64,000 nucleotides of DNA from NCBI RefSeq assembly GCF_013409935.1, contig NZ_JACCCO010000002.1, positions 372,001-436,000 on the forward strand. Direction: 5' to 3'. The notes beneath the pieces were generated by a model. The model saw nothing but the letters and a program-made list of their open reading frames with translations, did not search any database and was not told where the DNA came from. Made by a program: the position numbers and the translations under genes. This document shows positions 9,460-18,070 of the stretch, in pieces. Origin of the DNA: Streptosporangium sandarakinum. GTDB taxonomy: Bacteria; Actinomycetota; Actinomycetes; Streptosporangiales; Streptosporangiaceae. Numbering within the stretch: the first letter of the stretch is position 1; each line of letters opens with the position of its first letter.

Positions 9460-11553
9460 ATGGCCGACGCCTGGGGGATCGAGCACGAATACGAGGACGC
9501 CGGGGGCCGGCGCCACCGGGTGTCGCCCGAGACCGTGGCGGCGCTGCGCGAGGCGATGGGCGCGCCGCCGTACGACGCGGGGACGGACGGGTCGTACGGC
9601 GGCGCGGACGCGGGCGCGGACCGGTCCCGGGGCGACACGGACGGCAGAGCCGGCGCGGACGGCGGAGATGGCGGGGACGGCGGGGGCGGCCCGCGGACGC
9701 TGGTACGGCGGCGCGGTGACCGCGTCGGCCCGGCCGAGCTGGTCCTGGAGGACGGCTCCGAGCTGCGGGTGGACGACGTGCTCCCGCCCGACCTGCCGTT
9801 CGGCTACCACACCCTGCGGCGGCCCGGTGAGGAGACCGGCCACCGGCTCATCGTGAGTCCCGGCCGGTGCCACCCGCCGGAGCGCCGGGCCTGGGGCTGG
9901 GCCGCGCAGCTGTACGCCGCCCGGTCGCGGGAGAGCTGGGGCGTCGGCGACCTCGCCGACCTGCGGCGGCTGGCCCGCTGGGCGTCCGGGCAGTGCGGGG
10001 CGGGGTTTCTGCTCCTCAACCCGCTGCACGCCACCGCGCCCGTCCCCCCGGTCCAGCCGAGCCCCTACTTCCCGGCGAGCCGCCGCTTCCACAGCCCCCT
10101 CTACCTGCGGGTGGAGGAGGTGCCGGGGGCGGCCGAGTCGGGCGCGGACCTGCGCGACCTGGCGGCGCGCGGCCGGGCGCTCAACGAGCGGCGGCACATC
10201 GACCGCGACGAGGCGTGGCGCCTGAAGCTGGCCGCCCTGGAGGCGATCTGGCGGCGCACCCCGCCGGGCGAGGAGTTCGACGCCTGGCGGGCCCGGCGGG
10301 GGGACGGCCTCGCGGAGTTCGCCGCCTGGTGCGCGCTGACCGAGCGGCACGGCCCGAACTGGCAGGTCTGGCCGGTGGAGTACCGCCGCCCGGACGGCCC
10401 GGCGGTGGCGCGCTTCGCCCGCGAGCACGCCGACCGGGTCCGCTTCCACGCCTGGTTGCAGTGGCTCACCGACCGGCAGCTGGCCGCGGCCGCCTCCGGC
10501 GTCCAGATCATCCAGGATCTGCCCGTCGGGGTCGACCCCGACGGCGCCGACGCCTGGTCCTGGCAGGACCTGCTCGCCCAGGGCGTCAGCGTCGGGGCGC
10601 CCGCCGACGAGTTCAACACCGCCGGGCAGGACTGGGGGCTGCCGCCGTTCGTGCCGTGGAAGCTGCGCCGGGCCGGGTACCGGCCGTTCGCCGACAGCGT
10701 CCGGGCCACGATCGCCTCGGCCGGGGGCCTGCGCATCGATCACGTCATGGGCCTGTTCCGCCTGTGGTGGATCCCGTCCGGGGCGGGGGCCGGCCAGGGC
10801 GCCTACGTCCGCTACCCCGCCGGCGACCTCCTCGACATCGTCGCGCTGGAGAGCCATCGCGCCGGGGCCGTGGTGGTCGGCGAGGACCTCGGGACGGTGG
10901 AGCCGGGCGTGCGCGAGACGCTGGCCGATCGCCGCATGCTGTCCTACCGGCTGCTGTGGTTCGAGGAGGACGATCCGGCCCGCTGGCCGGAACGCGCGCT
11001 GGCCGCGGTCACCACGCACGACCTGCCGACGGTCGCGGGCCTGTGGGACGGGAGCGACCTCGCGGCCCAGCGCCGCCTCGGGCTCGATCCGAACGAGGAC
11101 GGCTCGAAGGAGCTGCGCCGCAGGCTCGCCGAGGCCGGCGACCTCGACGCCGGGGCGGACGCCGATGCCGCGGTGCTCGCCGCCTACCGGCTGCTGGCCC
11201 GCGCCCCCTCGCTGCTGCTGTCGGCCACGCTCGACGACGCGCTGGCCGAGCCGGAGCGGCCCAACATCCCGGGTGCCGACGGCGAGCGCGCCAACTGGTG
11301 CCTGGCGCTGCCCGTCCCGCTGGAGGAGCTGGAGAACAGGCCGCTGGCCCGGCGGCTGGCGGAGACGCTGTCCGGCGCGGTCACCGCCGCCGGGGAACCC
11401 GTCGCCGGGCCCGGCACCGGAATCGAAGCCGGGCCCGGCGCCGGAACCGAAGCCGGACCTGACGCCGCCCCGGACCGACGAGCGTCCAGGCGCAGCCGGC
11501 GCGGGGAGCGGGGGGAGACGCCTCCGGAGCGGCCGGCCGTGTCGTGGACGTAG
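9460..11553 (+). CDS. malQ: 4-alpha-glucanotransferase
   Basis: A GH77 disproportionating enzyme that transfers alpha-1,4-glucan segments. Motifs include GEDLGTVEPGVRE, LRIDHVMGLFRLWW and the THDLPT block, all in family order. The ribosome site GGAGG overlaps the end of treZ, so the genes are coupled. Two parts are odd: a Gly/Asp/Ala-rich low-complexity stretch near residues 45-70, and a C-terminal tail from about residue 645 (repeated Gly/Ala/Glu/Pro, then Arg-rich). The tail does not resemble MalQ and looks like run-on into the decayed gene that follows on the other strand. The catalytic part appears intact. Confidence 0.93.
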   Translation: MADAWGIEHEYEDAGGRRHRVSPETVAALREAMGAPPYDAGTDGSYGGADAGADRSRGDTDGRAGADGGDGGDGGGGPRTLVRRRGDRVGPAELVLEDGSELRVDDVLPPDLPFGYHTLRRPGEETGHRLIVSPGRCHPPERRAWGWAAQLYAARSRESWGVGDLADLRRLARWASGQCGAGFLLLNPLHATAPVPPVQPSPYFPASRRFHSPLYLRVEEVPGAAESGADLRDLAARGRALNERRHIDRDEAWRLKLAALEAIWRRTPPGEEFDAWRARRGDGLAEFAAWCALTERHGPNWQVWPVEYRRPDGPAVARFAREHADRVRFHAWLQWLTDRQLAAAASGVQIIQDLPVGVDPDGADAWSWQDLLAQGVSVGAPADEFNTAGQDWGLPPFVPWKLRRAGYRPFADSVRATIASAGGLRIDHVMGLFRLWWIPSGAGAGQGAYVRYPAGDLLDIVALESHRAGAVVVGEDLGTVEPGVRETLADRRMLSYRLLWFEEDDPARWPERALAAVTTHDLPTVAGLWDGSDLAAQRRLGLDPNEDGSKELRRRLAEAGDLDAGADADAAVLAAYRLLARAPSLLLSATLDDALAEPERPNIPGADGERANWCLALPVPLEELENRPLARRLAETLSGAVTAAGEPVAGPGTGIEAGPGAGTEAGPDAAPDRRASRRSRRGERGETPPERPAVSWT

Positions 11554-11760
11554 TCGTGCTGCATCCGGACGCATGGCCGCCGGTGACCATGAGCGCCGCG
11601 TAGGCGGAGCCCTGCCCGGTGCCGTCCTTGACGCTGATCCCGGCCTTGCCGCGATCATGGCGATCATCGGGCCCCGGCCGCGGAAGGCGACCCACTCCCG
11701 GCGCACGACGGACGTGATCGGTGACATGGCGGTGGTTTCGTCGGTTGACGGCATGCGGCC
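11510..11760 (-). pseudogene. Frameshifted remnant of a secreted glycosidase-type (DUF1349/concanavalin A-like) domain
   Basis: Read on the minus strand, this stretch gives AGISVKDGTGQGSAYAALMV in one frame (about 11655-11595) and MQHDYVHDTAG in another (about 11564-11530). These are consecutive pieces of a motif common in the C-terminal lectin-like domains of secreted actinobacterial glycosidases (KAGVMIRDG, GSAYAAVMV, GVRMQYDY). No single frame holds them together, so this is a decayed gene with at least one frameshift. Its 3' part overlaps the abnormal tail of malQ. Confidence 0.45.
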
Positions 11761-11865
11761 GGTTCTTCGGCTCCGCGCCCGGCATCGCGCGAACCGCCGC
11801 CGTCATGCCGTTGTTAGGCGCGGCAGGGCATCCTGGTGGTCCGCACGTCACCCGGGAGAGGACCG

Positions 11866-13044
11866 ATGGGCAAGCCGCGAGGTCTCACGCTGAGGGGCCG
11901 GACCGTACGGCAGCGCTTCACCGTCATGTACGCCGCGCTGTTCCTGGCCTCCGGGATCGCCCTGCTGGCCATGACCAATCTGCTCGCCGGAGGGTGGCGG
12001 GCGTCCCGGGCCATCCCCGGGCCGCCCGCTCCGCAGACTGATCTCACGGCCCTCCAGGGGGACGTCGAGCTGCTCCAGGCACAGCTGGCGGACGTCCACG
12101 CGACGCAGTCGCGGCAGCTCCTGGCGGGCTCCCTGGTCGCGCTGGTGGTGATGGGGGCGGTCTCCGTACTGCTCGGCGGGGTCGTCGCCGGCCGGGTGCT
12201 GCGTCCGCTGCGTACGATCACCTCGGCCACCCGGCGGATCTCCGCCGACAACCTGCACGAGCGGCTGGCGGTGCCGGGTCCCGCCGACGAGGTCAAGGAC
12301 CTCGCGGACACCGTCGACGGGCTGCTGGAGCGTCTGGAGGCGTCCTTCGCCGCCCAGCGGCGGTTCGTGGCCGACGCCTCCCACGAGCTCCGCACGCCAC
12401 TGGCGACCATGCGGGCGTCGCTGGACGTGGCCGCGGCCAAGCCGTCGGCGACGTCCCAGACGCTCGCGCTGACCGATCGGCTCCGCACCGAGCTCGACCG
12501 GATCGACCACCTCCTGGAGGGTTTCCTCCTGCTCGCCCGCGCGCAGCACGGCGCGCTTCCCGGCCGGGCGCCGGTCTCGCTGGCCCGGCTGCTGTCGGAG
12601 GCGGTGACCGGCCGCTCCGCGGCCATCGCGGCGAAGGACCTGACCGTCCACGCCGACACGGGGGACGGCGCGTGGACCCGGGGCAGCCCGGTTCTGCTGT
12701 CCCGGGTGGCGGACAATCTGATCGACAACGCGGTGATCCACAACCGGCGCGGCGGCTGGATCCGGGTGGCGGCCACGACGGCGGGTTCCTCGGCGCGGCT
12801 CGTCGTGGAGACGGGTGGAGCCGTCCTCGACCGGGAGCACGTCGCCCGGCTCACCGAGCCCTTCCGGCGGCTCGCCGCGGACCGGACCGGATCGGAGGCC
12901 GGTTCCGGCCTCGGCCTGTCGATCGTCGCGGCCGTCGTCGACGCGCACGGCGGACATCTGGAGCTGCGCGCCCGGCCGGAAGGCGGCCTGCGGGTCGCCG
13001 TCTCGGTGCCGTCCGCGCCCGCGCCGGCGGGTGCCGCCGCATGA
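11866..13044 (+). CDS. Two-component sensor histidine kinase
   Basis: A membrane kinase of 392 residues. The start is ATG 11866 (MGKPRGLTLRG) with GGGAGAGG upstream; a GTG 30 bases earlier is less likely. It has membrane segments near residues 20-40 and 85-105 flanking a short extracellular loop, then a HAMP region, a HisKA domain with phospho-accepting H173 in DASHELRTP, and a HATPase with the N box DNLIDNAVIHN and G box GSGLGLSIV. The response regulator gene overlaps its stop codon, so the two form a cognate pair. Confidence 0.93.
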   Translation: MGKPRGLTLRGRTVRQRFTVMYAALFLASGIALLAMTNLLAGGWRASRAIPGPPAPQTDLTALQGDVELLQAQLADVHATQSRQLLAGSLVALVVMGAVSVLLGGVVAGRVLRPLRTITSATRRISADNLHERLAVPGPADEVKDLADTVDGLLERLEASFAAQRRFVADASHELRTPLATMRASLDVAAAKPSATSQTLALTDRLRTELDRIDHLLEGFLLLARAQHGALPGRAPVSLARLLSEAVTGRSAAIAAKDLTVHADTGDGAWTRGSPVLLSRVADNLIDNAVIHNRRGGWIRVAATTAGSSARLVVETGGAVLDREHVARLTEPFRRLAADRTGSEAGSGLGLSIVAAVVDAHGGHLELRARPEGGLRVAVSVPSAPAPAGAAA

Positions 13045-13709
13045 GGATCCTGGTCGTCGAGGACGCCCGCGCCCTGGCCGACGTCCTGGCGGAGGGGCTG
13101 CGCGACCGGGGCATGGCCGTGGACACGGCCCACGACGGTCTGGCCGCCGCCGCCAAGCTCGATCTCAACGCCTACGACGTGGTCGTCCTCGACCGCGACC
13201 TGCCCGGCATCCACGGCGACACGCTCTGCCACATGATCACCGAACGCGACGACCGCCCCATGGTCCTGATGCTCACCGCGGCCGGCTCGCCGGGGGACAG
13301 GGTCAGCGGCCTGACCCTGGGAGCCGACGACTACCTCGCCAAGCCGTTCCACTTCCCCGAACTCGTCCTGCGGATCCACGCCCTGGCCCGGCGGCGTCCC
13401 TCCGCCCGCCCGAGGACGCTGCGCGCGGCCGGCATCGAACTCGACGCCGCACGCCACGTCGCCACCCGCGACGGCCGTCCCCTCGACCTCTCGCCCAAGG
13501 AGTTCGCCCTCCTCGAAGCCCTCCTGAGCGTCGCCCCCGCGTTCCTCAGCGCCGAGGCCCTCCTGGAGCGGGTCTGGGATGAGAACGCCGACCCCTTCAC
13601 CAACACCGTGACCGTGACCGTCGGCCGTCTGCGCCGCAAGCTGGGTGACCCGTCACCCATCACCACGAGACCCGGTGTGGGCTACCGCATCACCGATCCG
13701 GCAGGTTAG
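13041..13709 (+). CDS. OmpR-family response regulator
   Basis: A DNA-binding regulator of 222 residues. The receiver domain (MRILVVEDARALADV) has the phosphorylation site D51 in VVLDRDLPG and the conserved K in YLAKPF. The C-terminal winged helix contains DLSPKEFALLEALL and NTVTVTVGRLRRKLG. Its ATG sits inside the kinase stop codon (ATGA). No target site is evident nearby. Confidence 0.94.
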   Translation: MRILVVEDARALADVLAEGLRDRGMAVDTAHDGLAAAAKLDLNAYDVVVLDRDLPGIHGDTLCHMITERDDRPMVLMLTAAGSPGDRVSGLTLGADDYLAKPFHFPELVLRIHALARRRPSARPRTLRAAGIELDAARHVATRDGRPLDLSPKEFALLEALLSVAPAFLSAEALLERVWDENADPFTNTVTVTVGRLRRKLGDPSPITTRPGVGYRITDPAG

Positions 13710-13851
13710 CGCGGGTCGTTGCCGCCCAGGCCCGGAACGGGACCGCACGCCGCGGAATCGGGCGGCGGGCCGCGGGGCCGAGTGCCGGCCGTACCGTGGG
13801 TGGGAGGATCACCCATCGGTTTCGCCTATCCGGCCCTTGCCGAAAATCGGC

Positions 13852-13861
13852 AGACCGGTCT
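13852..13861. promoter_or_regulatory. Probable TetR operator upstream of the TetR gene
   Basis: AGACCGGTCT is a perfect 10-bp palindrome lying 11 bases before the TetR start codon and followed by TATTTT. The same AGACCGRTCTATTTT string occurs just upstream of the dehydrogenase gene at 14496-14510. The shared motif suggests one regulator represses both. Its core resembles the LmrA/YxaF-type box of Firmicutes. Confidence 0.65.
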
Positions 13862-13872
13862 ATTTTTCTCTC

Positions 13873-14433
13873 ATGGGCCAGAAAGGTGAGGAGACGCGCG
13901 GGCGCCTGCTGGACGCCACCCGGGACCTGATCGAGACCGGGGGCTACTTCGGGACCGGGCTGAACCAGGTGATCGCGGCCAGCGGCACGCCCCGGGGCTC
14001 GCTGTACTTCCACTTCCCGGGCGGCAAGGACCAGTTGGTCGGCGAGTCCGTACGGCGGGCGGGCGACGAGATCGGCCGGTCGCTGCGCGCGCTGGCGGAG
14101 TCCTCGTCCGGCGCCCGCGGCATGGTCGCCGGGATGCTGGCGTTCCTGGGCGACCGGCTGGAGGGATCGGGATGGCGCAAGGGCTGTCCGGTGGCGACGG
14201 TGGCGCTGGAGACGGCGGCCACGAGTGACCCGCTTCAGCAGGTCTGCGCCGAGGTCTACGGCTCCTGGGAGGCGGAGCTGCGCCGCCGCCTGGCCGCCGA
14301 GGGGCACCCCGAGCCCGCCGACACCGCCGTCACCGTCCTCGCCCTGGTCGAGGGCGCGCTGCTGCTGGCCAGGGCCCATCGGAGCCGCGAGCCGCTGGAG
14401 CGCGTCGCCCGCCGGATCGAGGCCCTGCTGTGA
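13873..14433 (+). CDS. TetR-family transcriptional regulator (LmrA/YxaF type)
   Basis: A regulator of 186 residues starting at ATG 13873 (MGQKGEETRGRLL). The N-terminal helix-turn-helix includes GYFGTGLNQVIAASG and TPRGSLYFHFPGGKDQL, which is characteristic of the LmrA/YxaF subgroup. The C-terminal ligand-binding part has GCPVATVALE, also typical of that subgroup. It probably binds the AGACCGGTCT palindrome over its own promoter and the related site before the next gene. An intrinsic terminator separates it from the dehydrogenase, so each has its own promoter. Confidence 0.9.
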   Translation: MGQKGEETRGRLLDATRDLIETGGYFGTGLNQVIAASGTPRGSLYFHFPGGKDQLVGESVRRAGDEIGRSLRALAESSSGARGMVAGMLAFLGDRLEGSGWRKGCPVATVALETAATSDPLQQVCAEVYGSWEAELRRRLAAEGHPEPADTAVTVLALVEGALLLARAHRSREPLERVARRIEALL

Positions 14434-14454
14434 CCCCGGCGCCGTCACGGTGGG

Positions 14455-14479
14455 GCCCGCCTCCGGCGGGCTTTCTTTT
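14455..14479 (+). terminator. Intrinsic terminator after the TetR gene
   Basis: GCCCGCC and GGCGGGC form a perfect 7-bp stem with a 3-base loop, followed by TTTCTTTT. It lies about 20 bases after the TetR stop codon and before the dehydrogenase promoter. Confidence 0.8.
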
Positions 14480-14494
14480 CGGCCAAAAAATATG

Positions 14495-14506
14495 TAGACC
14501 GATCTA
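14495..14506. promoter_or_regulatory. Probable TetR operator upstream of the dehydrogenase gene
   Basis: TAGACCGATCTA is a near-perfect palindrome with the arms TAGA/TCTA, 15 bases before the dehydrogenase ATG. It shares AGACCGRTCTATTTT with the site before the TetR gene. The AT-rich flank (AAAAAATATG upstream) suits a promoter. Confidence 0.65.
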
Positions 14507-14521
14507 TTTTCAAGGAGTGTC

Positions 14522-15523
14522 ATGACCCCTCACCCGCCCGACTCGATCGTCTTCGGCGCCACCGGGTTCCTCGGCCGGTCCATCGTCGCGGAGCTGCTCC
14601 GCCAGGGGCGCCGGGTGGCCGCCGCGGTGCGCGGGCCGGGAGACCGGCTGACCTCCTGGCTGGCCGGGCAGGAGGTGGGCACCGCGGGGATGACCGTCGT
14701 CACCTGCGACGTCACCGTGCCGGGGCTGGGGCTCACCGGCCTCGCCGACCTCGCCGGGGTCCGCGACGTCTACAACGCCGCGGCCCGCTTCGCCTTCGGC
14801 CTGGACGTGGCGGAGGCGCGGCTCGCCAACGTCACCGGCGCGGTCAACGTGACCGAGTGGGCCGCGGCCCGGACCGGCCTGCGCCGCCTGGTCCACGTCA
14901 GCGGCTACCGGGTCAGCGGGGCGGAGCCGGACTACCGGAGGCTGGGTCCGTACGAGGCGTCCAAGGCCGAGGGGGACGCGGCGGTCCGCCGCCGGGCCCG
15001 CGAGCTGGACGTCCCCCTGACGATCGTCAACCCCGCCACGGTGATCGGTCCCGGCCAGTTCATCGGCCTGGCCTCGCTGGTCCACGACCTGTGGCGGGGG
15101 CGGCTGCCGGTCCTGCCCGGCGGTCCGGGCGTCTTCGTCCCGGTCGTGGACATCGGCTACCTCGCCCGTTTCATGGCCGCGGTGCCCGAGCACGAGGAGA
15201 CGGCGGGCCGGGCGTACTGGGTGCTCGACGACGACACGCCCGAACTGCCGGAACTGGTCGCGCTGCTGGCCTCCCACCTGGGAGTGCGCGCCCCGCGCCG
15301 GTCGATCCCGGTCTGGCTGCTGCGGCGGCTGCCCCGGGCGCTGACCGGGGCCGACCCGGAGACGCTGTCGTTCCTGTCGGGCGACCGCTACGACACCGCC
15401 CCGGCCCGGGCGTTCGCCGAGCGGGCGGGGCTGCGCATGCCGCCGGTGGAGCAGGCGCTGCGGCGCTGGGCCGACGACCTGGTGACCGCGCGCTTCGGCG
15501 CCGGTACGGCCGGCGCCCCCTGA
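14522..15523 (+). CDS. NAD(P)-dependent epimerase/dehydratase-type oxidoreductase (extended SDR)
   Basis: A Rossmann-fold protein of 333 residues with a strong AAGGAG ribosome site. The nucleotide-binding motif GATGFLGRS lies at residues 13-21. The catalytic Tyr/Lys pair fits YEASKAEGD, and NPATVIGPGQF is the typical region after it. The family includes sugar epimerases and dihydroflavonol-type reductases, so the substrate cannot be read from sequence. It is probably controlled by the TetR protein upstream through the shared operator. Confidence 0.85.
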   Translation: MTPHPPDSIVFGATGFLGRSIVAELLRQGRRVAAAVRGPGDRLTSWLAGQEVGTAGMTVVTCDVTVPGLGLTGLADLAGVRDVYNAAARFAFGLDVAEARLANVTGAVNVTEWAAARTGLRRLVHVSGYRVSGAEPDYRRLGPYEASKAEGDAAVRRRARELDVPLTIVNPATVIGPGQFIGLASLVHDLWRGRLPVLPGGPGVFVPVVDIGYLARFMAAVPEHEETAGRAYWVLDDDTPELPELVALLASHLGVRAPRRSIPVWLLRRLPRALTGADPETLSFLSGDRYDTAPARAFAERAGLRMPPVEQALRRWADDLVTARFGAGTAGAP

Positions 15524-15604
15524 GCCCTCCGGCACCGGCTTCCCGGACTTTCCGGAAACCCCGGCACCGGTTCCCCGGATTCCGACGGCGGGCCCCGCGG
15601 ATCG

Positions 15605-17203
15605 CTACCGGCGTCCGCCGCGCGGGGGGCGTTCGAGCAGGAGGACGGTGACGCCGCGCAGCGGCCAGGTCCGCGTCACGGTGTATCCCCCCTCCAGCAG
15701 CGCGTCGACCTTGGGGACCATCCCCGGGGCCACGCCGTTCCTGGACGGCAGCGCGGTCCCGGGGCGGACCGCCCGCCCGAAGTCGCTCCGGACGAGCCAG
15801 ACCCGCTCCCCCGCCGCGTCGCCGGAACGCCTCTCCGGCGGCATGGTCCCGTAGCGGGTCAGGCCCTGGCGGGCCCAGGGCACGACGTAGACGGTCCGGT
15901 CGCCGTCCCGGCGCTGCGCCGCGACGATCTCGGCGGCGGCGCGGTAGCTCACCTGGTGACCCGGCTCGGTGCGCAGCAGCACCTGCTGCCGGGCCCCGAG
16001 CGCCACGGCCACGCCGAGCCCGGCCACCAGGACGGCGCGCGGCAGGCGGGCCGCCCCCAGCCCGGTGAGCAGCGCGAAGGCGGGCGCGGCGAACAGGACG
16101 TACCGGGAGCTGTAAACCGGGGTGACCAGGTGGGACACCGCGACCAGGACCGGCATCGGCAGCAGGCCCCACACCACCAGCCCCGCGGCGAAGGCCCGGG
16201 GCGCGGGAACGCCACCGCCGGCCGGCCGGGCGGCGAGGACCCCGTCGGACGGCCGGCCGAGGGCGAGGTGACCGGTGGGCGTCCCGGCGGGCGGCCGGTC
16301 GAAGGCGAGGTCATCGGTGGGTGTCCCGGCGGCCGGCCGGTCGCCGTTCCCCCGCCGGAGCAGGACCGCCGCCGAGGCCAGCCCGGCCAGGGCGACGGCC
16401 CAGCCGAGGAGCACGGCCGGCAGGTTCCCCGGCTCGGGCTGCGGCTGCCAGCCGGTGATCGCGCTGCGGACCAGGACGACGTTCTCCCAGCCCGGCGCCT
16501 CCAGCCAGTTGACCTGCCCCACCTGCCCGGCCGAGACCGCCGCGACGGCGAGCGTGACCGGCGAGCCCAGCGCCAGCCACGGCAGGCAGCGCCGGGAGAC
16601 GACCAGGTGGGCCGGGAGGGACAGCACCGCGAAGAGGTGCGTGCAGGGCAGCAGTACGACGGACAGGACGTAACGGCCCCAGCGCCCGGTCTCCAGCGCC
16701 CGGTGCAGGCACCAGTAGGAGAAGACCGCGGCGGCGACGGCCAGCGTGTACGGCCTGGCCTCCTGCCCGAAGCGGGAGATCGCCGGCAGCACGAGCAGGG
16801 CGGCTCCCGCGACCGTCCCGGCGCGGACGCCGCCGAGCCGGCGGCCCAGGTCGGCGAGCAGTCCGGTGGCCGCGGCCACCGCCAGCGCGGAGGGCAGCCG
16901 CAGCCACCAGTCGGCCGTGCCCGCCCGGGACCAGACGTACATCAGCAGGTAGTACGGCAGGAACACCGCGTCCCGCTCGCGGAGCGTCTCCCACAGCGTG
17001 TCCCAGGAGGTCGCGGTCTGCGCGGTGGCCAGCTCGTCGGCCCACATCGAGGGCGCCCAGGAGCCCGCGACCGCCAGCACCAGCGCGACCGCCGCGAGGA
17101 GCAGCGGCAGCCGCGCCGGGAAGGGGGTCCGCCCGGCACGGCCCCGGCGACCCGTGCGAGACCCGCCGTCCGGACGAGGCCCGCGGCCGGCTAGCCGAGC
17201 CAC
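15605..17203 (-). CDS. GT-C-fold membrane glycosyltransferase (family 39/mannosyltransferase-like)
   Basis: A polytopic membrane protein of 532 residues with about ten hydrophobic segments. After the first membrane helix comes the acidic motif WADELATA, corresponding to the Asp-Glu catalytic loop of GT-C enzymes that use polyprenyl-phosphate sugars. FGQEARPYTL is another family-39 landmark. The region around residues 295-330 holds short Gly/Pro/Thr-rich repeats between membrane segments. The GTG start at 17203 lies inside the end of tenA (13-bp overlap), so the gene may share the riboswitch-controlled transcript. Acceptor unknown. Confidence 0.8.
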   Translation of the reverse strand: MARLAGRGPRPDGGSRTGRRGRAGRTPFPARLPLLLAAVALVLAVAGSWAPSMWADELATAQTATSWDTLWETLRERDAVFLPYYLLMYVWSRAGTADWWLRLPSALAVAAATGLLADLGRRLGGVRAGTVAGAALLVLPAISRFGQEARPYTLAVAAAVFSYWCLHRALETGRWGRYVLSVVLLPCTHLFAVLSLPAHLVVSRRCLPWLALGSPVTLAVAAVSAGQVGQVNWLEAPGWENVVLVRSAITGWQPQPEPGNLPAVLLGWAVALAGLASAAVLLRRGNGDRPAAGTPTDDLAFDRPPAGTPTGHLALGRPSDGVLAARPAGGGVPAPRAFAAGLVVWGLLPMPVLVAVSHLVTPVYSSRYVLFAAPAFALLTGLGAARLPRAVLVAGLGVAVALGARQQVLLRTEPGHQVSYRAAAEIVAAQRRDGDRTVYVVPWARQGLTRYGTMPPERRSGDAAGERVWLVRSDFGRAVRPGTALPSRNGVAPGMVPKVDALLEGGYTVTRTWPLRGVTVLLLERPPRGGRR

Positions 17204-17871
17204 TGCCGGGTGGGCCAGGTCTCAAGCCGCCACGCGCTGTCCCAGAACATCCACTCGTACTCCGTCGCCCGGCAGAACGCCTCGGCCATGGCGCGTCGCG
17301 TCGCGGGGTCTGCGGTCTCGGCCAGCCGGTCGGTGATCGCCTTGATCCGCTCCACCGAGGCGGCGAAGGACTCATCGGAGTAGGTGTCGATCCACGCCCG
17401 GTAGGGGTGGTCGTCCATGCCCGCCGTACGGGCGAGGAGCGCGGTGCCGACGTCCTGGTACACCCAGAAGCACGGCAGCACCGCGGCGGCGAGCACGGGC
17501 AGGGGTTCGGCGAGCGCCGTCGCCTGGAGGAACGACGCGTAGGCCAGGCAGGTGGGCGAGGTGGGGACCGCCGCCTCCTCCTCGGCGCTCACCCCGAACT
17601 CCTCCAGGTAGGAGGTGTGCAGGCCGCGCTCGACGGCCAGCGCCGTGTGCGCGCTCTCGGCGAAGAACATCGCGTCGGCGGGGTCGGCGGACCGCACCGA
17701 GGCCGCCGCCAGCGCCTTGGAGAACGCCGACAGGTAGCGGGCGTCCTGGACCATGTAGAACGCGAAGCGCTCCCGGTCGAGGGTGCCGTCGCCGAGGGCG
17801 GCGTTGAACGGGTGGTCGTGGATCGCCTTGAGCAGCGTGGCGGTACGCGCCCAGATCTCCTCGCAGAACAT
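17191..17871 (-). CDS. tenA: TenA-family aminopyrimidine aminohydrolase (thiaminase II)
   Basis: A cytoplasmic enzyme of 226 residues that salvages the pyrimidine half of degraded thiamine. The start ATG 17871 (MFCEEIWART) has GAGGGGA upstream. C134 in VLPCFWVYQDVG matches the catalytic cysteine (Cys135 in the Bacillus enzyme), and the C-terminal EYEWMFWDSAW matches the family's conserved Glu/Trp region. A TPP riboswitch about 100 bases upstream supports the assignment. Confidence 0.95.
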   Translation of the reverse strand: MFCEEIWARTATLLKAIHDHPFNAALGDGTLDRERFAFYMVQDARYLSAFSKALAAASVRSADPADAMFFAESAHTALAVERGLHTSYLEEFGVSAEEEAAVPTSPTCLAYASFLQATALAEPLPVLAAAVLPCFWVYQDVGTALLARTAGMDDHPYRAWIDTYSDESFAASVERIKAITDRLAETADPATRRAMAEAFCRATEYEWMFWDSAWRLETWPTRQWLG

Positions 17872-17973
17872 CGTGTCCCCTCGCTCACCGGGTCTCGGGG
17901 AGGACGACGCCGCGGGAGGCCCGCGGGCGCCGCGCACCGCGGCCTGCCGCGCCCGGGGACACGGCAGGCGGTG

Positions 17974-18053
17974 ACGTCCCTCCGCTAGTACGAACTAGAT
18001 CAGGTTCTACGGGTTTGATCTCAGCCCGGCGTACCGGGCACCCCGCGTCGCGA
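17974..18053 (-). ncRNA. TPP riboswitch (THI element)
   Basis: Read on the minus strand, the conserved blocks occur in order: GCGGGGTGCCCGG, the GGGCTGAGATCA core, ACCCGTAGAACCTGATCTAG and CTAGCGGAGGGA. Thiamine pyrophosphate binding should shut off tenA about 100 bases downstream. The spacer contains a CCTGCCG/CGGCAGG hairpin that could act in the expression platform, and the ribosome site of tenA lies beyond it. Confidence 0.95.
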
Positions 18054-18070
18054 CCAACCGTAACAGAGGC

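Noticed and set aside
7561-11754. A 1397-codon open frame on the minus strand
   Set aside because: It is the antisense shadow of treZ and malQ. Its composition is Arg/Pro/Gly/Gln-rich without domains, while the plus strand carries complete GH13 and GH77 motifs.
17191-17937. Longer start for tenA (to 17937)
   Set aside because: The extension is Gly/Pro/Arg-rich and lies in the riboswitch expression platform. ATG 17871 has a good ribosome site and the family N-terminus.
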